Below the pieces are notes generated by a model, which was not told the origin of the DNA, ran no database searches, and saw only the letters and a list, made by a program, of their open reading frames with translations. Positions 1 to 13,300 of a DNA stretch of 64,000 bases are shown here, one piece after another (the stretch's first letter is position 1; the number at the start of each line of letters is the position of its first letter). The position numbers and the translations under genes are program-made. The DNA is from Pogona vitticeps (lineage: Eukaryota > Chordata > Lepidosauria > Squamata > Agamidae), in contig NC_135783.1 of the NCBI RefSeq assembly GCF_051106095.1, positions 209,094,472 through 209,158,471 of the forward strand, in the 5' to 3' direction.

Positions 1-550
1 TTTTTAAATCACTAGGCATTGGCTGCCAAAGGGTGGAAATGTGCCTTGTTTCACACCTAGGCCCACCCGATCTGTCTATGTGAGCTGCACAATCATGTGG
101 AATCTTTAAAGATTTATGAAGAGCTCCAAGCTGTAGTATTATAACGTGATTTCTTAAGAAACACCACAGGGGGGCAGTATTACACTACTAAATGAATAAA
201 AAAGACTTCTCTCCCCCCCCCCCAACCAACAGAGGAAACCAGAATTGAGGATTACACTTGGACATCAGCAAATGCTGATGGCAATATGATTTATACTCTC
301 TGTCTAAGCATGTTACAAAATTGTGTCATTTGGGCATAATCCACCATGACCAATTTCCGCTGAAATCAATTAGCTCAGTCCTGACTGAGTCCAATTCCAT
401 CATGTTCATTCTTATAATCAGCTTTCACTGCTTCTGGATATAGAAATCCCTTTTTAAATGTGGCATCTAACTGTGGGGAATCCTTGAGTTCTTTGCACAG
501 CAAGGAAAACAAAACATGGACGAGAAATCAATTTTCCACCGTTAAGACTG
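1..550. other. Upstream of GCG exon 2; nothing recognised
   Basis: AT-rich sequence with no open frame, repeat or promoter that I can support. The noncoding first exon of GCG and its islet promoter should lie here or left of the window. No convincing TATA box followed by a donor site was found. Confidence 0.4.
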
Positions 551-977
551 TAAGGTCAAAAATCCTCTTGCATAAAGTTACCCCAGCTCAAGGAGATGAC
601 ATCATCAGATGTGTGCTTTTGTTGTCCATTAAAAGTTTCCGACTCCACTCCTTCCACGTTTTGAAGCTCCGCTTGGCTTCTGGAAACCTTTGGGAGACCT
701 TAGGATGGGGTGAGGAAACGTTTAATGCCTGAAATCTGGTCCTGGTGGCCCTAATCCTAAGGGGTCAGAAGTGCTGGTGGTGAATTCGGGGCATTAAAGG
801 CTCTCCTCACCCTGTCCTGAAGCTCCCAAAGGCTTCCCCAGGTCAAAAGGGATCTCAAAGAAACCTCAAAACTTGGGAAGATGGAATAAAGCACTTTTAA
901 TGAGCAAATAGAATTCTGGGGCTGATGACATCATCGGCTTGCATGGGCATAAATTTTCGCAATAGGATTTTGGCCTA
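551..977. mobile_element. Foldback (palindromic) MITE-like element, copy 1
   Basis: The left part (about 590-727) and the right part (about 783-935) are imperfect reverse complements. The left 'ggaaacctttgggagac' and 'gtttaatgcc' match the complement of 'gctcccaaaggcttccc' and 'ggcattaaagg'. 'gatgacatcatc' appears near both outer ends (from about 595 and 924). A second, half-length copy lies at 36461-36621, so this is an interspersed repeat and not a GCG regulatory block by descent. Confidence 0.65.
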
Positions 978-1227
978 TATGATGTTGAAAGATCTCCCTG
1001 TTGCATTACAGAGTATTTTGAGGTGACTTGGTGTTGGGTAAATAGCCAAGAATCATTAACTTTACAAAAGAGATGTTGTGGAGATTACAATTACTTGAGC
1101 TGTAGACTGCTGATGCCAGCCTGTGACATAGCCCTGGACTCCTGTCACAGTTGGGTATACCTGTATGTACAAATGCCATAAAAGTGCAGTAGGGCATGAC
1201 TGTTTTCCTTCCATCCCTTTCTGACAG

Positions 1228-1328
1228 GTGATGAACATGAAAAGCACATACTTTGTCGCTGGATTGCTTTTAATGATTATCCAAAGCAGCTGGCAAAGTC
1301 CCCTCCAGGAAACAGAAGAGAAAACCAG
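1228..1328 (+). CDS. GCG: GCG exon with start codon and signal peptide
   Basis: The acceptor (ctgacag) ends at 1227 and three untranslated bases precede the start. I chose the ATG at 1231 because its product begins MNMKSTYF, matching the MKMKS-type start recalled for chicken. The second ATG at 1237 would give the mammalian-type start MKS. The segment encodes a hydrophobic core ([10 protein letters not shown]), a likely signal-peptidase site near the SSWQ/S region, and an acidic N-terminal propeptide (QETEEKTR). The donor gtaaac begins at 1329 and splits the Arg33 codon. Confidence 0.95.
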
Positions 1329-4300
1329 GTAAACACCCGAGATCTAAGTTGTAATGCCCTAATAACTCCAAAATGAATGTGAATTTTCCTATAGCAGAGG
1401 ATAAACTGGAATGAATATTTCCTTAAGCTGTTAACATGTGATTTTTCCACCCATAGAATGAACATTGGAAAAGCCAGAAGCACATGAGGTTGTTCATTCA
1501 ACCAGGAGTGCTTTGGGTTGTTGTTATTGTTGTGTTAACAGAATCTGTTTCTCCTGTTCCCCAGCAGTCATTAGGCAGCTAATGACCCTTTCTTAGCAGC
1601 AATTATTTTTTCAAAGGAATGTATCTTTTAAGGAGGCCAGGACCCAGATGTGGCACCTTTCAAATGTGTAGTCTTCAGTGCAATTAATTTGTTACAAACC
1701 GCACTTGTAGATCATTCAAAGCTTCCCAGGCTGAACCATTAGATGACTCTAGACAGCTGAATGAAGTGAAACGGCATTCACAAGGTACATTCACCAGCGA
1801 TTACAGCAAGTTCTTGGACACGAGACGAGCTCAAGATTTTGTACAGTGGTTAATGAACACTAAAAGAAGCGGGTAAGCAAAATGGACACCCTAAACCCAA
1901 CCCTGAACCCATTCAAATTGTCACATTAACCCCATCCCTCAAGAGTTGTTCTTCCCACCTACAGAAACCTGGGATGGAGACTGTGTGGCCCTTCAGATGT
2001 TGTTTGACTACAACTTCCATCTTCTGTCACCACTGGCTGTGCTGGCTGGCTCAGGCTGGTGGGATCTGTGGCCCACCAGCATCTGCAGGGGTCACACAAT
2101 TCCTACCCATGGCAAAATAAATTTGCCAGTAGAATCTACACAGGTTTCACAGAGCTGGAACCAAACCTTAGAAGTGAAATATCCATCGATCCATCAATCG
2201 ATCCATTGATTGATCCATCGATCCATCGATCCATCGATCCATCGATCCATCGATGGATCCATCCATCCATCCATCCATCCATCCATCCATCCATCCATCC
2301 ATCCATCCATCCATCCATCCATCCATCCATCCATCCATTCTCATTCACAAACTCCCCAACCTCTATAGGCTCAGGGATGAACCACAAAAGCTCTCTCTGC
2401 CATCTTCTCAAAAGGCATTCCGGCCCCCCCATTCTGAGATTTAAACTTGCTAGTTCACGGAACATTTTCTTGTAGGAGATGTCAGTTGAGAAGGGTCTAT
2501 TGGCTCCATCCACTAGAAAACGTTGCCATCCAACATCCACTGAGATGAATGGGTTTGTGCAACAGTGGCTGCTGGGCACTTGTTCGACTGCCACATACGT
2601 CATACGGATGGGCACAGCAGAATGTTGGATGTGCACAGTGGATTGTGCCTCCTTGTAGTTATAGTACAATGGAATGTCACTTATTCATGAAGGTACTCAT
2701 GTACCTATGAATGGAGTTCACATGCAGATGTGAACTTATGCTGAAGAACGGCCCTTACCCTGATTTTTTTTCCCTTGAGCTACTCACATCTTAAGAATCA
2801 TAAGCTACAGTATTATTCCAGCACTGCCACCACTGTTCTCAGGGTGGTACCACTTTGGTTGCTGATATATCCTTAATACCAACTGCAGCAGTTTAAAATA
2901 AATGTGAGGATCTCAGTACATCTCTACTTTCTATTGGAAAATATAGGCTGTATATTAGAATGTCACATTTCCCTCAACGTAGTTACAGGGATTATTTGTA
3001 AACCATTTAAATGTTCCTATTGTACAATTCACATTCACTTCAACCGCCTTGTAGTCACAAAAGAGTGTTCAGGTAGGCAGCCTTGTGCCACCCGATGTTC
3101 TGGATTGACACTTCCATAGGCACCTTTTGCAGAGTCCTTGTGCTATGCAGTAGAAGCATAGAGACTCACAGAAGAGAATAGCTACAAGTTTCCCAGATAG
3201 TCCACCCCTTTCTCATTAACTGGCACTTAAGGTCTCAATAACTCGCTTTGAGACATTTGCAGGAGAAAGAATAAAAATGTTTCATCACTTGCAGTTGTGA
3301 ACAGATTAAAAAGCTCTGCTTCCAACAGATTAAAGAGAGAGGGAAAGGAACACTCAGCAGAGAAGCGGGAGCTCTCTTTGAATTCAGATGTGGGAAGGAA
3401 TGATTTGTTCGTGATGGATATATTGATAATCACCCCAACCTAGAGAGATCCCTCCCAGTCACTCAAGCCAGAAGCAGCAGGCAAGGTTGCAAATATAACT
3501 CCAAGAGCGCCATCCAGTATGACCAAAAGTGAGAGATTGTAGGAGATGTATTCAAAAGTATTGTAGAAACCAGATTGTTAATTCCTGTTTTAATTAGTTA
3601 TCCATACCGAAATGCCCTTGGAATCCTGTTGAAACCCATGCTTCTTCAACATCTACTGCTTAACAGACTTGGGCTTCATATACATTCATATGTAAACATA
3701 AATTAGCTTCCATAGATGTCATGTGAAAATCACAGTGTATTACAAAATTGAATACGTTTATTAAAATATCAGCTTTATGTCAAAGAAATGGGGGGGGAAG
3801 AGAAACATCATTTAGGCAGCACTTATTTTATATCCATCTTTCTCTCTGTCTCTCTATCACGCAGACACAGACACACTCACACACACTCACATGCACAATC
3901 CTGTGGGCTCTTTTTTATGGTCACTAATGACATTCTTTCCAAAGCAGCTGCATTTGAAACTATTGATTCAAAAGATTTCCGATAAGTTTATCGACCTCAA
4001 ATGTAGGATCAAGATAGTAACTGGCCCATGGCTAAACGGAAGATAATACGACTGGCAGCATGACAGACATAATGTTCTCAACCAGAAGGAGGTATGTGCA
4101 GAATATATACCTTGCCTGGAATTCAGTAGAGTATAAAAATAACGCACCAGAACATGACAGAGTTTGGGCTGGGTTCTAGAATGTGCCCGCTCTGCTCTCT
4201 ACTGAATCAGAGCACTGGCCCAGGGGCTTCAGTCCTCTCTGGGTGGCTTGGTAGCCACTCTCTGAAACAGCAAACAAGCCTCTTTCCTAGCCAAGGATGC

Positions 4301-7300
4301 CACATTTTTATACCACTGAGCTACAGTCCTTCCTCCTTTAATGGGCATGATCATCTACACGAAAGGACCTCCCTCTTGTAGCTGCAGCTGGTTTTTCTGA
4401 CCACAAAGGTTCTTGCGCAAGCGACCGGCAGGAAGATGGAGGCACAAAAATAGCATTTGATTTTCCTACTTTCTCTGTGTCCTTTCCGCACTGATTTGTC
4501 AGCTAAGGAACTCGTCGTGATGTCCCCATACTTCAAAGAGGACTCTGGAGAGAATCCGGTGGGAAATATTCTGGCTCCCTGGTTCTCCTGCAGTTGGCAG
4601 CTGAGTCAAGCTGTCTTTACGAGGAGTGAGCCAGTCAAGTTCTCCATACCAAACTGGGACCTATTGTATGGCCACACCCTTGATGCCATCTTTCCTCACA
4701 CTCAAAATAAGGTCCACCCACCCACCCCAATTCCACAGCATCCTCCCAATTCATCTAAGTACAAGGGTGGGATTGCATGGGCGGGCAACTCGCATATTGG
4801 ATCGCCTGGGGCGTGGACCAGTGTAAGCTATTTTCCCGCAATCTCACAATGTCGGGGCAATAGTGCTCCGGCCCAACCCCAATCGGTGCCCAACTTGGAC
4901 CTTTTCAGATCCAGCAATAAGGCTGCTCCTTCTGGGGACTGGGCTGGTCTAACTCCCAACAGACGGAAGGCTCACTTTAAGGGAGAAAGCAACTCTTGCT
5001 GGTACGGCCATGCACGATCCTTTCTCTCCATCGGGTCTTGGTCATTCCTGCTGCCCTGCCTGAACTGACAGGGTGACCTAGAAAAAAACAGACCCAAAGT
5101 TTCCTGGAAAAGCTACACATTTCAAGGGAAGGTTAGTAGTCAGGAGCTGTTATGAATGACTCGAAACCCCCCCACACACCCAAGAGAAGATTGCTAGGAA
5201 CGCCAAGAATCCTCAGAATATCGGCAAAAAGAGAGAGAAAAACCCAGCACAGTAAACTGTTCTACTATAACCGAAAGCATTTCCCAGTTGGAAATATTAG
5301 AAATACATGTACAAAGTATGTGGGTCTCATCCCTCGACTTCTTCCCCTTCCTTTCCCTCCACAGCTTTTGTATCATTCACCATGTCTGATGCAGACAGTC
5401 AAAGTAATTTAGTACTTTGCTGTCTCATTGATCAGTATTTGGGTTCGTCACTGTCCAAATACTCCATGTTTTATTTTGTTTTATTTTGCATCTTGCATTG
5501 TCGACATCAGTCATCATCCTGGTTGATTACTGGCCAGCTGGTCAAACAGCGCCTCAGTTAGATATGACGTTGGCTACTCAATGGACGAATCAAACATATG
5601 CCTTAAGGAACCTCAGCAGGATCCTGCCTTTTTATGTAATGTGAAGGGCAGGCATCTGGCTGCCTGGAAAGCAGCCTCTCCCAGGGTCTCCCTGCCTATG
5701 CACATCATTATCTCTTATAGCTCCATGATTGTGGGTGGAATCTATTGGACTATAGTTTTATCCCATATAGGGACATTGATCCTTGAAGTGTCCTTATATG
5801 GGCTTCCAAATGTCTGAATTTGGTGGGTGGGTGAATGTGGTGGGGGAGTGTTCCTAACTTTGCAGTATTGTGCTGGGCATAGTGTGACAAAGGTATGATG
5901 TGGATCTCCCAATGTGACTAGTGCACGTGTATACTATTGGCAAAAGTTAACATCTGGCTTGTATGGGTGTTCTCCTAAGCTCTTTGTATGGTCATTTGGT
6001 GGTGGCAGGATCATGCCTATTCTGAGCAAGCAAGGAAATAAGCCTGATCCTCAACATATTTACTGAATTAAATGGGCTTAGAAATTAAATCTTTAGGGGA
6101 GGAATAAAGCATCCTTGATAGAACAAGTACATAGCCTGAAAAGAGTTCATTTTCTTAAAAAGCTGTGTTAGAGCTGATTCACAGAACCACTTTGTTCATG
6201 CTTGGCACCTTGCAGCATTCTTTGCTCACTTAAAAATGGGTGTTTTAAACAAATGTATTTGCCACAAACAAAAGCTATCCTACAACTTCTCGCCAAAACT
6301 CTTCCCAGCGGAGACCGAACGGAGGAGGCTGCCTGAGATCTTGAGAAACCAGCTCAGACAAAGATGGTTCATCCAAAGCTTGAGAGCTACATGGCTGGAA
6401 AAGAGGTGGCCTGGGAACTTTTGAGTGGTTGTGTGAATTGGCTCTTGTGTCTTTGACTCACAATAACAAGCTGTTTACTCCCAACAGTAATGACTCCTTT
6501 TTAACATGATGGGGGTGTGATTGAATTGTGAATTAGCGATTCACTGTGTAAATGACATGAGGAACTGAAGACAGAGACATGCATAATTATATGATCTAGA
6601 GTGGAAGCTGCAAACAATATTGCCTTCAGCCAGAAAGTGATTACGATTTTTAAATTTCTGATTTGAATTCTGGGGAATGTGTTCATTTTGGCATTCAAAT
6701 ACTTTTTTCAATTTTTTAAAAAAATATGCATCAGTGCAGAGAAAAGTGTAACCAGTAATGTAATGTTCTGATGGTTTTCTATCCAAATGATCCAGACCTC
6801 ACATTATAGGACGACAAATAGAAATGAACATTCTTAGCTACTGGAAACATCAGTTCCATTTCCAGTATGAATTACGTCACAGAGAAAAAGCAAAGGGTCT
6901 AGAGCAGTGGTTGCCAACCTTGGGCCCCCAGATGTTCTTGGACTAGAACTCCCAGAAGCCTTCACCACTAGCCGTGCTGGCCAGGATTTCTGGGGATTGT
7001 CGTCCAAGAACATCTGGATTCCTTATGGTCGGAAACCACTGGTCTAGAGCATATAGTACAAAAATCATGGAATGCATCTATGTGAATCCTGTCAGCTACC
7101 TATAAATGTAATAAGATGCCGCTATAATATTCAGCAGATGATGGGGGGGGGTGGATTTTACTTTTCTAACTGTATAAATGCGGTTTTAATAATATCTATG
7201 GACTTCTGCCACAGACAACAGGGACCTGAAGAAAAAGAGAAAGAAAGTCTTCTGGACCAGCTCTCAAGGTATTTTAATAAAATGATTTACACAACACACA

Positions 7301-10300
7301 CACACACACACACAACGCACCGAGAATGCCCTCCCCTGTCAGTCCTGACAATGTTGGTTCTGATCGCCTGGTAGGAGGACCGGGGTGCCTGGGAAAACAA
7401 GTGATGGGTGCTGTGGGACAGGAGCCTGCTATGCCCATGTGTGCATCTGAAGATGTTTTACAGGGAGTGAGCTAGCCCAGTACAGTATAGTTTTTTGCAT
7501 CTGGGAGTAGCTCTCCAGGATCACAGTCAGCCCCTGCCCCCTTACAGCCATTCCTTTTAACTTGAATGTGTACCTGGGACCTCCAAAGGGCATATAATTA
7601 GTCCCTGAGCTGTATCTCTCCCAGTAGTGGGTTTTTTTTTTTTTTGGCCCATACGTTCAGAAGCAAGGACTCCCCCCCCTCCTCAGTTCCCATCCATGCA
7701 TCCTTCTTGCGGTGGCGAACTGGTGTCTTTTTCAGAGGCACAGGCCCATTCATGGCCATGAAAGTCACATCTCGCACATGAGCTTAAGATGCTGGCCTTA
7801 AATTAGATTTGCATAATCAGTCACATTCAAGTGTAGGCAGAGGAAAGCCGCAATGCTTGGCAAGTGTAAACTCGCGGCAAGTTGCATATGTGGTAGGTAT
7901 CACAACTAGCCGTGCTCTCACTGCTCTTGCCACTGTGGGCACAGGCGTCGTTGGAACCATCCACACCTACCTTTTGGATAATGTTCTCTCCACAGAGCAA
8001 GACATATGGGCTACTTCACACATTGTGTGGAGGCAAATATACATATACATATATATTTATATATATAATAAGGGGAATGGGACAGAGTGAATATGTGATA
8101 CACCATGGATGCACTACAGGGAACGACAGCTGATCATGGCTCTCTGGCCCACGTAGCAGCATAATGTGTGTGCTTGACATGTACACAGGATATATTTTGA
8201 CTTGTTGATGTACAATATTTTTTGAGTAGCCATAAATGCTCAGGGTGTGAAATAGTCTTTAGCTCATAGGTTTGCAGAGTTTTGTATGTGTTTACACCAG
8301 AAGCCTTTGTTGCGTGTAAAAGGGGAACTGTTTTTTTCATAACAACGTGCTATGTGTACGTTAAATGTCATGAAACTAACAATAACAGCAAAATTCCCGC
8401 GCCACTAAGCACGGTGTAATTGAATGAGGACACAGGGTGAAAAACAACAGAATTCTAAGAAACACAGTGAGGAGGGTGAAACCACATCCTCTAATGGATT
8501 TATATGGCTTTAAAAGTGCATACCGAAACGGAATCATCTTACCGTAACACAACATGAACTTCCAGACAGGTAGAAATACAGTTCCTTGCAATTCAGACAT
8601 GGGTAGGAATCAGGAACTGGATGTTCATGAATGGTTTTTAATCATCAGAATCTGTGGTGAGCTACAGGAGAATTTTGAAAGGGACAGTCAACATTAGAAG
8701 CAGCCTGAGTTATCCCTGTAACCTGGAGCATTGGTGAAAAAAAAGACAACCACTCTAATTCCCACCCAGTGCTCCCCACAGTTTCAGTGAGCGCATACTT
8801 GTGCTGCCTTGCAGAAGATGCATTAATGTGGGCAACTGCTTGCACATGCCATAAATTAGCCTCAGCAGGGTTTGTAAACAGAACCGGGTGGATCCATTAG
8901 CCTGGGTGCAATTGGTTTCTTGGGGCACACCTGAATCCTTGCCCAACGCTAGGCTTGATTGAGTTTGGAAGCGTAGAACAAACCTCACCTCTCTCAATCA
9001 TGACATTGGTATGAGAAACTTTGGAGGTTGTGCCTGGGCTTTCTTCCTTGGAAACCCTTGAAACATGTAAGATGGGCTTTAGTTCCATGATGAATGTGTT
9101 TCCTCCACACCCAAGAACAGAGAGCGCCTGAAGAACCATGTGATTTTCAAGCTGCATAGAAGGGTTCTCTGTGCAGGCAGGACTTGGCAACACAGATACA
9201 CACTCCTTTTATGTTCTGAAAGATAACTAGAAAAACTCTCCATTCTAAGAAAACTAGCACAAGGCTTGTGTTTGTGGTAGATACGAATGACGCTTCCTTT
9301 ATCACAAAGGCCCTGCACAACCCCTATCAGTATACTTGTGGGTGAAGACTGTTGCAGCATCTATAGACCTATCCAAAGGCACTGGAAGCCGGTTCTGTTC
9401 TCACTTCAACAGAGTCATCATCTGCAGTTCTTTGAGAAGAGAAAATAGCAATCTTTTGCTTATATGTAGGTTACGTCATGTTCTCTTAGGGACTCTCCTT
9501 GGACTATACTTGAAGTGCAGGATAAGATCCTTCCTCTTTTCAGGTGAACCTGAAGACATCCCATGTTTTTCAGGCTGACACAATCTATTTTGGACTGACT
9601 ACCCCCTTCTCCCTCCCCACCCTTCCTCTTGGCACAGCCTTGATGCATGGTGTTGGCTCAACCTGCTCCTTGCCATCATGACGCTTGGTGATGCCATTCA
9701 GCATCATTGGGTCCAATATAGGTAGTGCTACCTTTGGTCATATTAAGATTGCGATGATGTGTTGAAACCAGACGTGAAACTGCACATCACTGGCCATGCT
9801 GGGCGGGGGATTCCGGGCAGCTGGATTTTAAAAAGTAACTTCTTCAAGCTTTGGATTTTGAAATTGGTTTTCTAGGGAGGAAGGAAGGAAGGAAGGAAGG
9901 AAGGAAGGAAGGAAGGAAGGAAGGAAGGAAGGAAGGAAGGAAGGAAGGAAGGAAGGAAGGAAGGAAAGGAGAAAAGGTGGCGTTAACTCCCCCCCCCCAA
10001 GACAGAGTTCTCAAACAACTGTTTTTCTTTCAGCAATGGACTTGCCAGGCGTCATGCTGACTACGAGAGACATGCTGATGGCACCTACACCAGTGACATC
10101 AGCTCTTACTTGGAAGGTCAAGCAGCCAAGGATTTCATCGCTTGGCTCATGAATGGACGAGGAAGAAGAGAGTAAGAATCCATCTGTTGCTTCTACTGCC
10201 ACTAAGTGTTTCTTAGCTTTAGGGAAGGAGGTCTTACCAATAACAGCCTGTTATTGGAAACTGCAGTGTATTTTCCTCCTTTCCCTTTCTTACTGTATTT

Positions 10301-13300
10301 CTTACTTACTTTTCTTACTTCACTTTTGTACCTGAAGATGTTATCATTGGGTGTAAAATGTTCTCGCTGCCAATTAAAAATGTAGCCTTTTGTGAATTAA
10401 TTACGCTGTTGTGCAACTGAATAGGTCAACTCCCTCAAGGTCAAGCCCAACTGAAGGTCAGCTAAGTTGTCCACTTCCGCCTGATTTCGTCCCCACCCAA
10501 CCCTACTTTCCCATAATTAATTGCTCACCAGGCGGGTTGTCTCAAATCACATTGGTTCCTTCTTTGAATCCAGAGTTCTCCTTCGCTTGCCTCTTCTTGC
10601 CATGTATGGCCTCCGGCTTCTCATTTAGCTTTTTGTTTCCAAAGTTTGTACAAACTCCTCTCCTGCTCTCCTCCCCGGGAGGAGAAATTGCTGCTAAACT
10701 CATCATCACACTGTCACCATCCCTTCCACCTCTTTCAGAGTTTTGTTTCTGCCTTCCCACTCTCATTCTGCAATACGCTGAATATTTACCCCTCCCCTGC
10801 CTCCAAGCGTCCCCTAACTTTAGGCTGCCAACACCTCCATCAGTAACCTGCACTCCATCAGGAACCACCTACATCCTGTTCTCACCACTCTCATGACAGC
10901 CTCCCCTTCTTTTTGCTCCTTGGACTGTTCTACCCACTGCTGACTTTGATCCAGCAACTGTACATTTGAAACAGCGTTCTTCCTGGCTTCCTCTCCTCTC
11001 CTCATGAAGCCCCCTCACACAGCCACTGTCAAGTCCCATTCTGTCCACCCGCCTGGCCTGGGAATTGGAAGTCCAACCACACCTTTATTCTCATCTGTAC
11101 TGGTCTTTGTACTTCTGTCTCTTCTGTGCTCTTTCAGAGCAGGACTTCCTCTTCTCCCTCAGTGCCATGCTCTGAATCGCTATTGCCAGCTGTAAAAAGG
11201 CACTGTTTATGTCATTGGCACTCTATAAAAATCAATGATTATTGCCATCGTTATAATAAAAATCAAATCTGAGAGTCAACAGCCTGTGTTGGAATTTAGG
11301 AAGAAAGCCAACCGATAAAAGGTGTTGCTGGAAAAGGCCGCTAGAACTCTGTGAACGGACAGGATAGTTACAGTAGGTCAGCACTTAGGTGATTCTTGTG
11401 GCATGGGTGGGGAAGGATGATAACGGGCTGAAGATAACCTGTTCAAATTTCAGGCATGATAATAAAGATATGGCATATTTTTGCTTTTATCTGTCACACT
11501 GAACAAAATGGATTGGTCTTTGGATCTATCAAAGACCGGCCTTCCTCGGTTGGATGTTAATACACCCTTCAATCTACACTCTGTTATTGTTACTGTTCCA
11601 TTGCTTAGGTGTCACACAGGACTGTGTGTGATGGATCTCTTTTGTTTAAAAAGTAGCAGTGATTTAAAAAGAAGAAGAAGAATAGAGGAGCAATTAGGTG
11701 ATAGGACACACAATCCTTTCCCCTCATCCCTTTTTCAAGGGTGTGTGTGTGTGTGTGGGGGGGTTGTTGTGATTTAAAGCAAAACATTTATGGTCAAAGT
11801 CCATCACCAGTCACACCCAGAAGGGGTTGTCTTTCAGCTGTATTGTTTTGTTTTTTGAAAAGCCAGATAATGGGTTTGGGTTGGCTTATTTATATATATA
11901 CCTGGTTCTGAGAGCTCAGCAGGAGAGCATAAGAGATCTTTTACATTTACTCCGTTGCTTCAATATTATTACAAGTGAAATGGAAGGCCTCTGTATGGGG
12001 AAGGTCTCAGCAAGTTTACTTTCCATTCATGTATCTGAGGGAGAAGAACCCTCTCAGCCTTCAAGCAGGAACAACATGTTTCTCTATAGGACTGTATTCT
12101 TATATACGTGTTGAGGGAGCAGATAATACAATGAGGCTGCCTGAAATGCTGAGCCAAACTATCAATGCCATCTCGTTCTGTTTACACGAAGACGTGTCCA
12201 GCTCCCCTACAATTTCCCAAAAACTTCTTAGGAATTAATTCTGGAAGCAAAACAAAAAGGGGTGAATGGAACAGCTGACTCTGTTGTGGGAATATCGAAC
12301 GGTCAAAGATACAGGCCTCAGTGTGTTCCTTCTGATTTTGTATTTCACTCCCAACAGTAGCCCTGGGTGCTCGGAAGGAGCATTTCTGTTTGTCACCTTT
12401 ATTAAAATTCTAAGCAGCCAATCCAGACCCTTTCCCCCCTCCCCTCAGGAAATGCCTTCAGACTATTCTTAATTCTGGTATCACACCACGGGTTTAATCC
12501 TTTTACATCCCATAAGGGGCTCCTTTGTGTGGTTGTGAGATACAACGTAATTTTCTTGGGCTGTTATTTTGGACTCATTTGAGGGCAGATTTAAAAATAC
12601 ACCATTTGTGTTTCTGATAATGTAAATATGGTCTTGTCTTCTGGGAATATGTATCGCAAAAAGGCTGAAATGTATTAACATTTAAAAATACTTAATTAAC
12701 AAAGTTCCAGCAGTACTAATCGATCAGCACGGAAGGTATTTGTCTCACACTGGCTATATATACATAATCCAAATGGCTTATTCCAAATAAACAAGCTTTT
12801 AACCAACCTATTCCAACAGCCTTCGAGAATACTATTTAAAGTCTTTAAAGGGGCAGCCATGAGTTGCGGCTACAGAAAGAATCTCTGAATCCATAGTGGG
12901 ATTTTAAGACAATTGGAGTAAGAATTTTAGATTAATTGGAGTTCACCAATATTCCAGTTTGTCTGCTCTTCTTTTTCTCATTCATCTACCAGACTTTGGA
13001 AGTAGCAGCTCTAAACCATCTTCTACTAGTGATCCATCCAAACCAGTCTCAAAGTTTCTGCAGCCAATATGTTTTTCTCCTTTCTGCACTTGTTTTCTCA
13101 TTTATTGCACCTTGACTGACCGGTTGCCACAGTCTATTATTAATTTCTTATGACATGACTAAAGTATTCTAGCTTTCTGTATTTTATGTGTCTTGTAATT
13201 TCTTGATGTTTAGTACTCCATCGTTGGTCACCATCTCACTCTAAGAAATTCTTAGCTCTGCATACAGGCAAATTTCAAATGCTGCGATCATCTGTTTACT

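Noticed and set aside
551-977. GCG promoter with paired CREs
   Set aside because: The block is an interspersed foldback repeat with a relative at 36.5 kb, and no first exon or TATA box could be placed beside it. Kept only as a possible co-option.
2136-2669. 177-codon minus-strand frame and + frames with repeated Met-Asp-Gly-Trp or Ile-His-Pro-Ser
   Set aside because: Translation of the (ATCC)n microsatellite.
8040-8075. TATA-box-like promoter in GCG intron 3
   Set aside because: Simple AT dinucleotide repeat without any supporting transcription unit.
10411-10896. 161-codon + frame and 108-codon minus frame in GCG intron 4
   Set aside because: CT-rich sequence ending in a retroelement-like tail; low-complexity products in both strands and no splice context.
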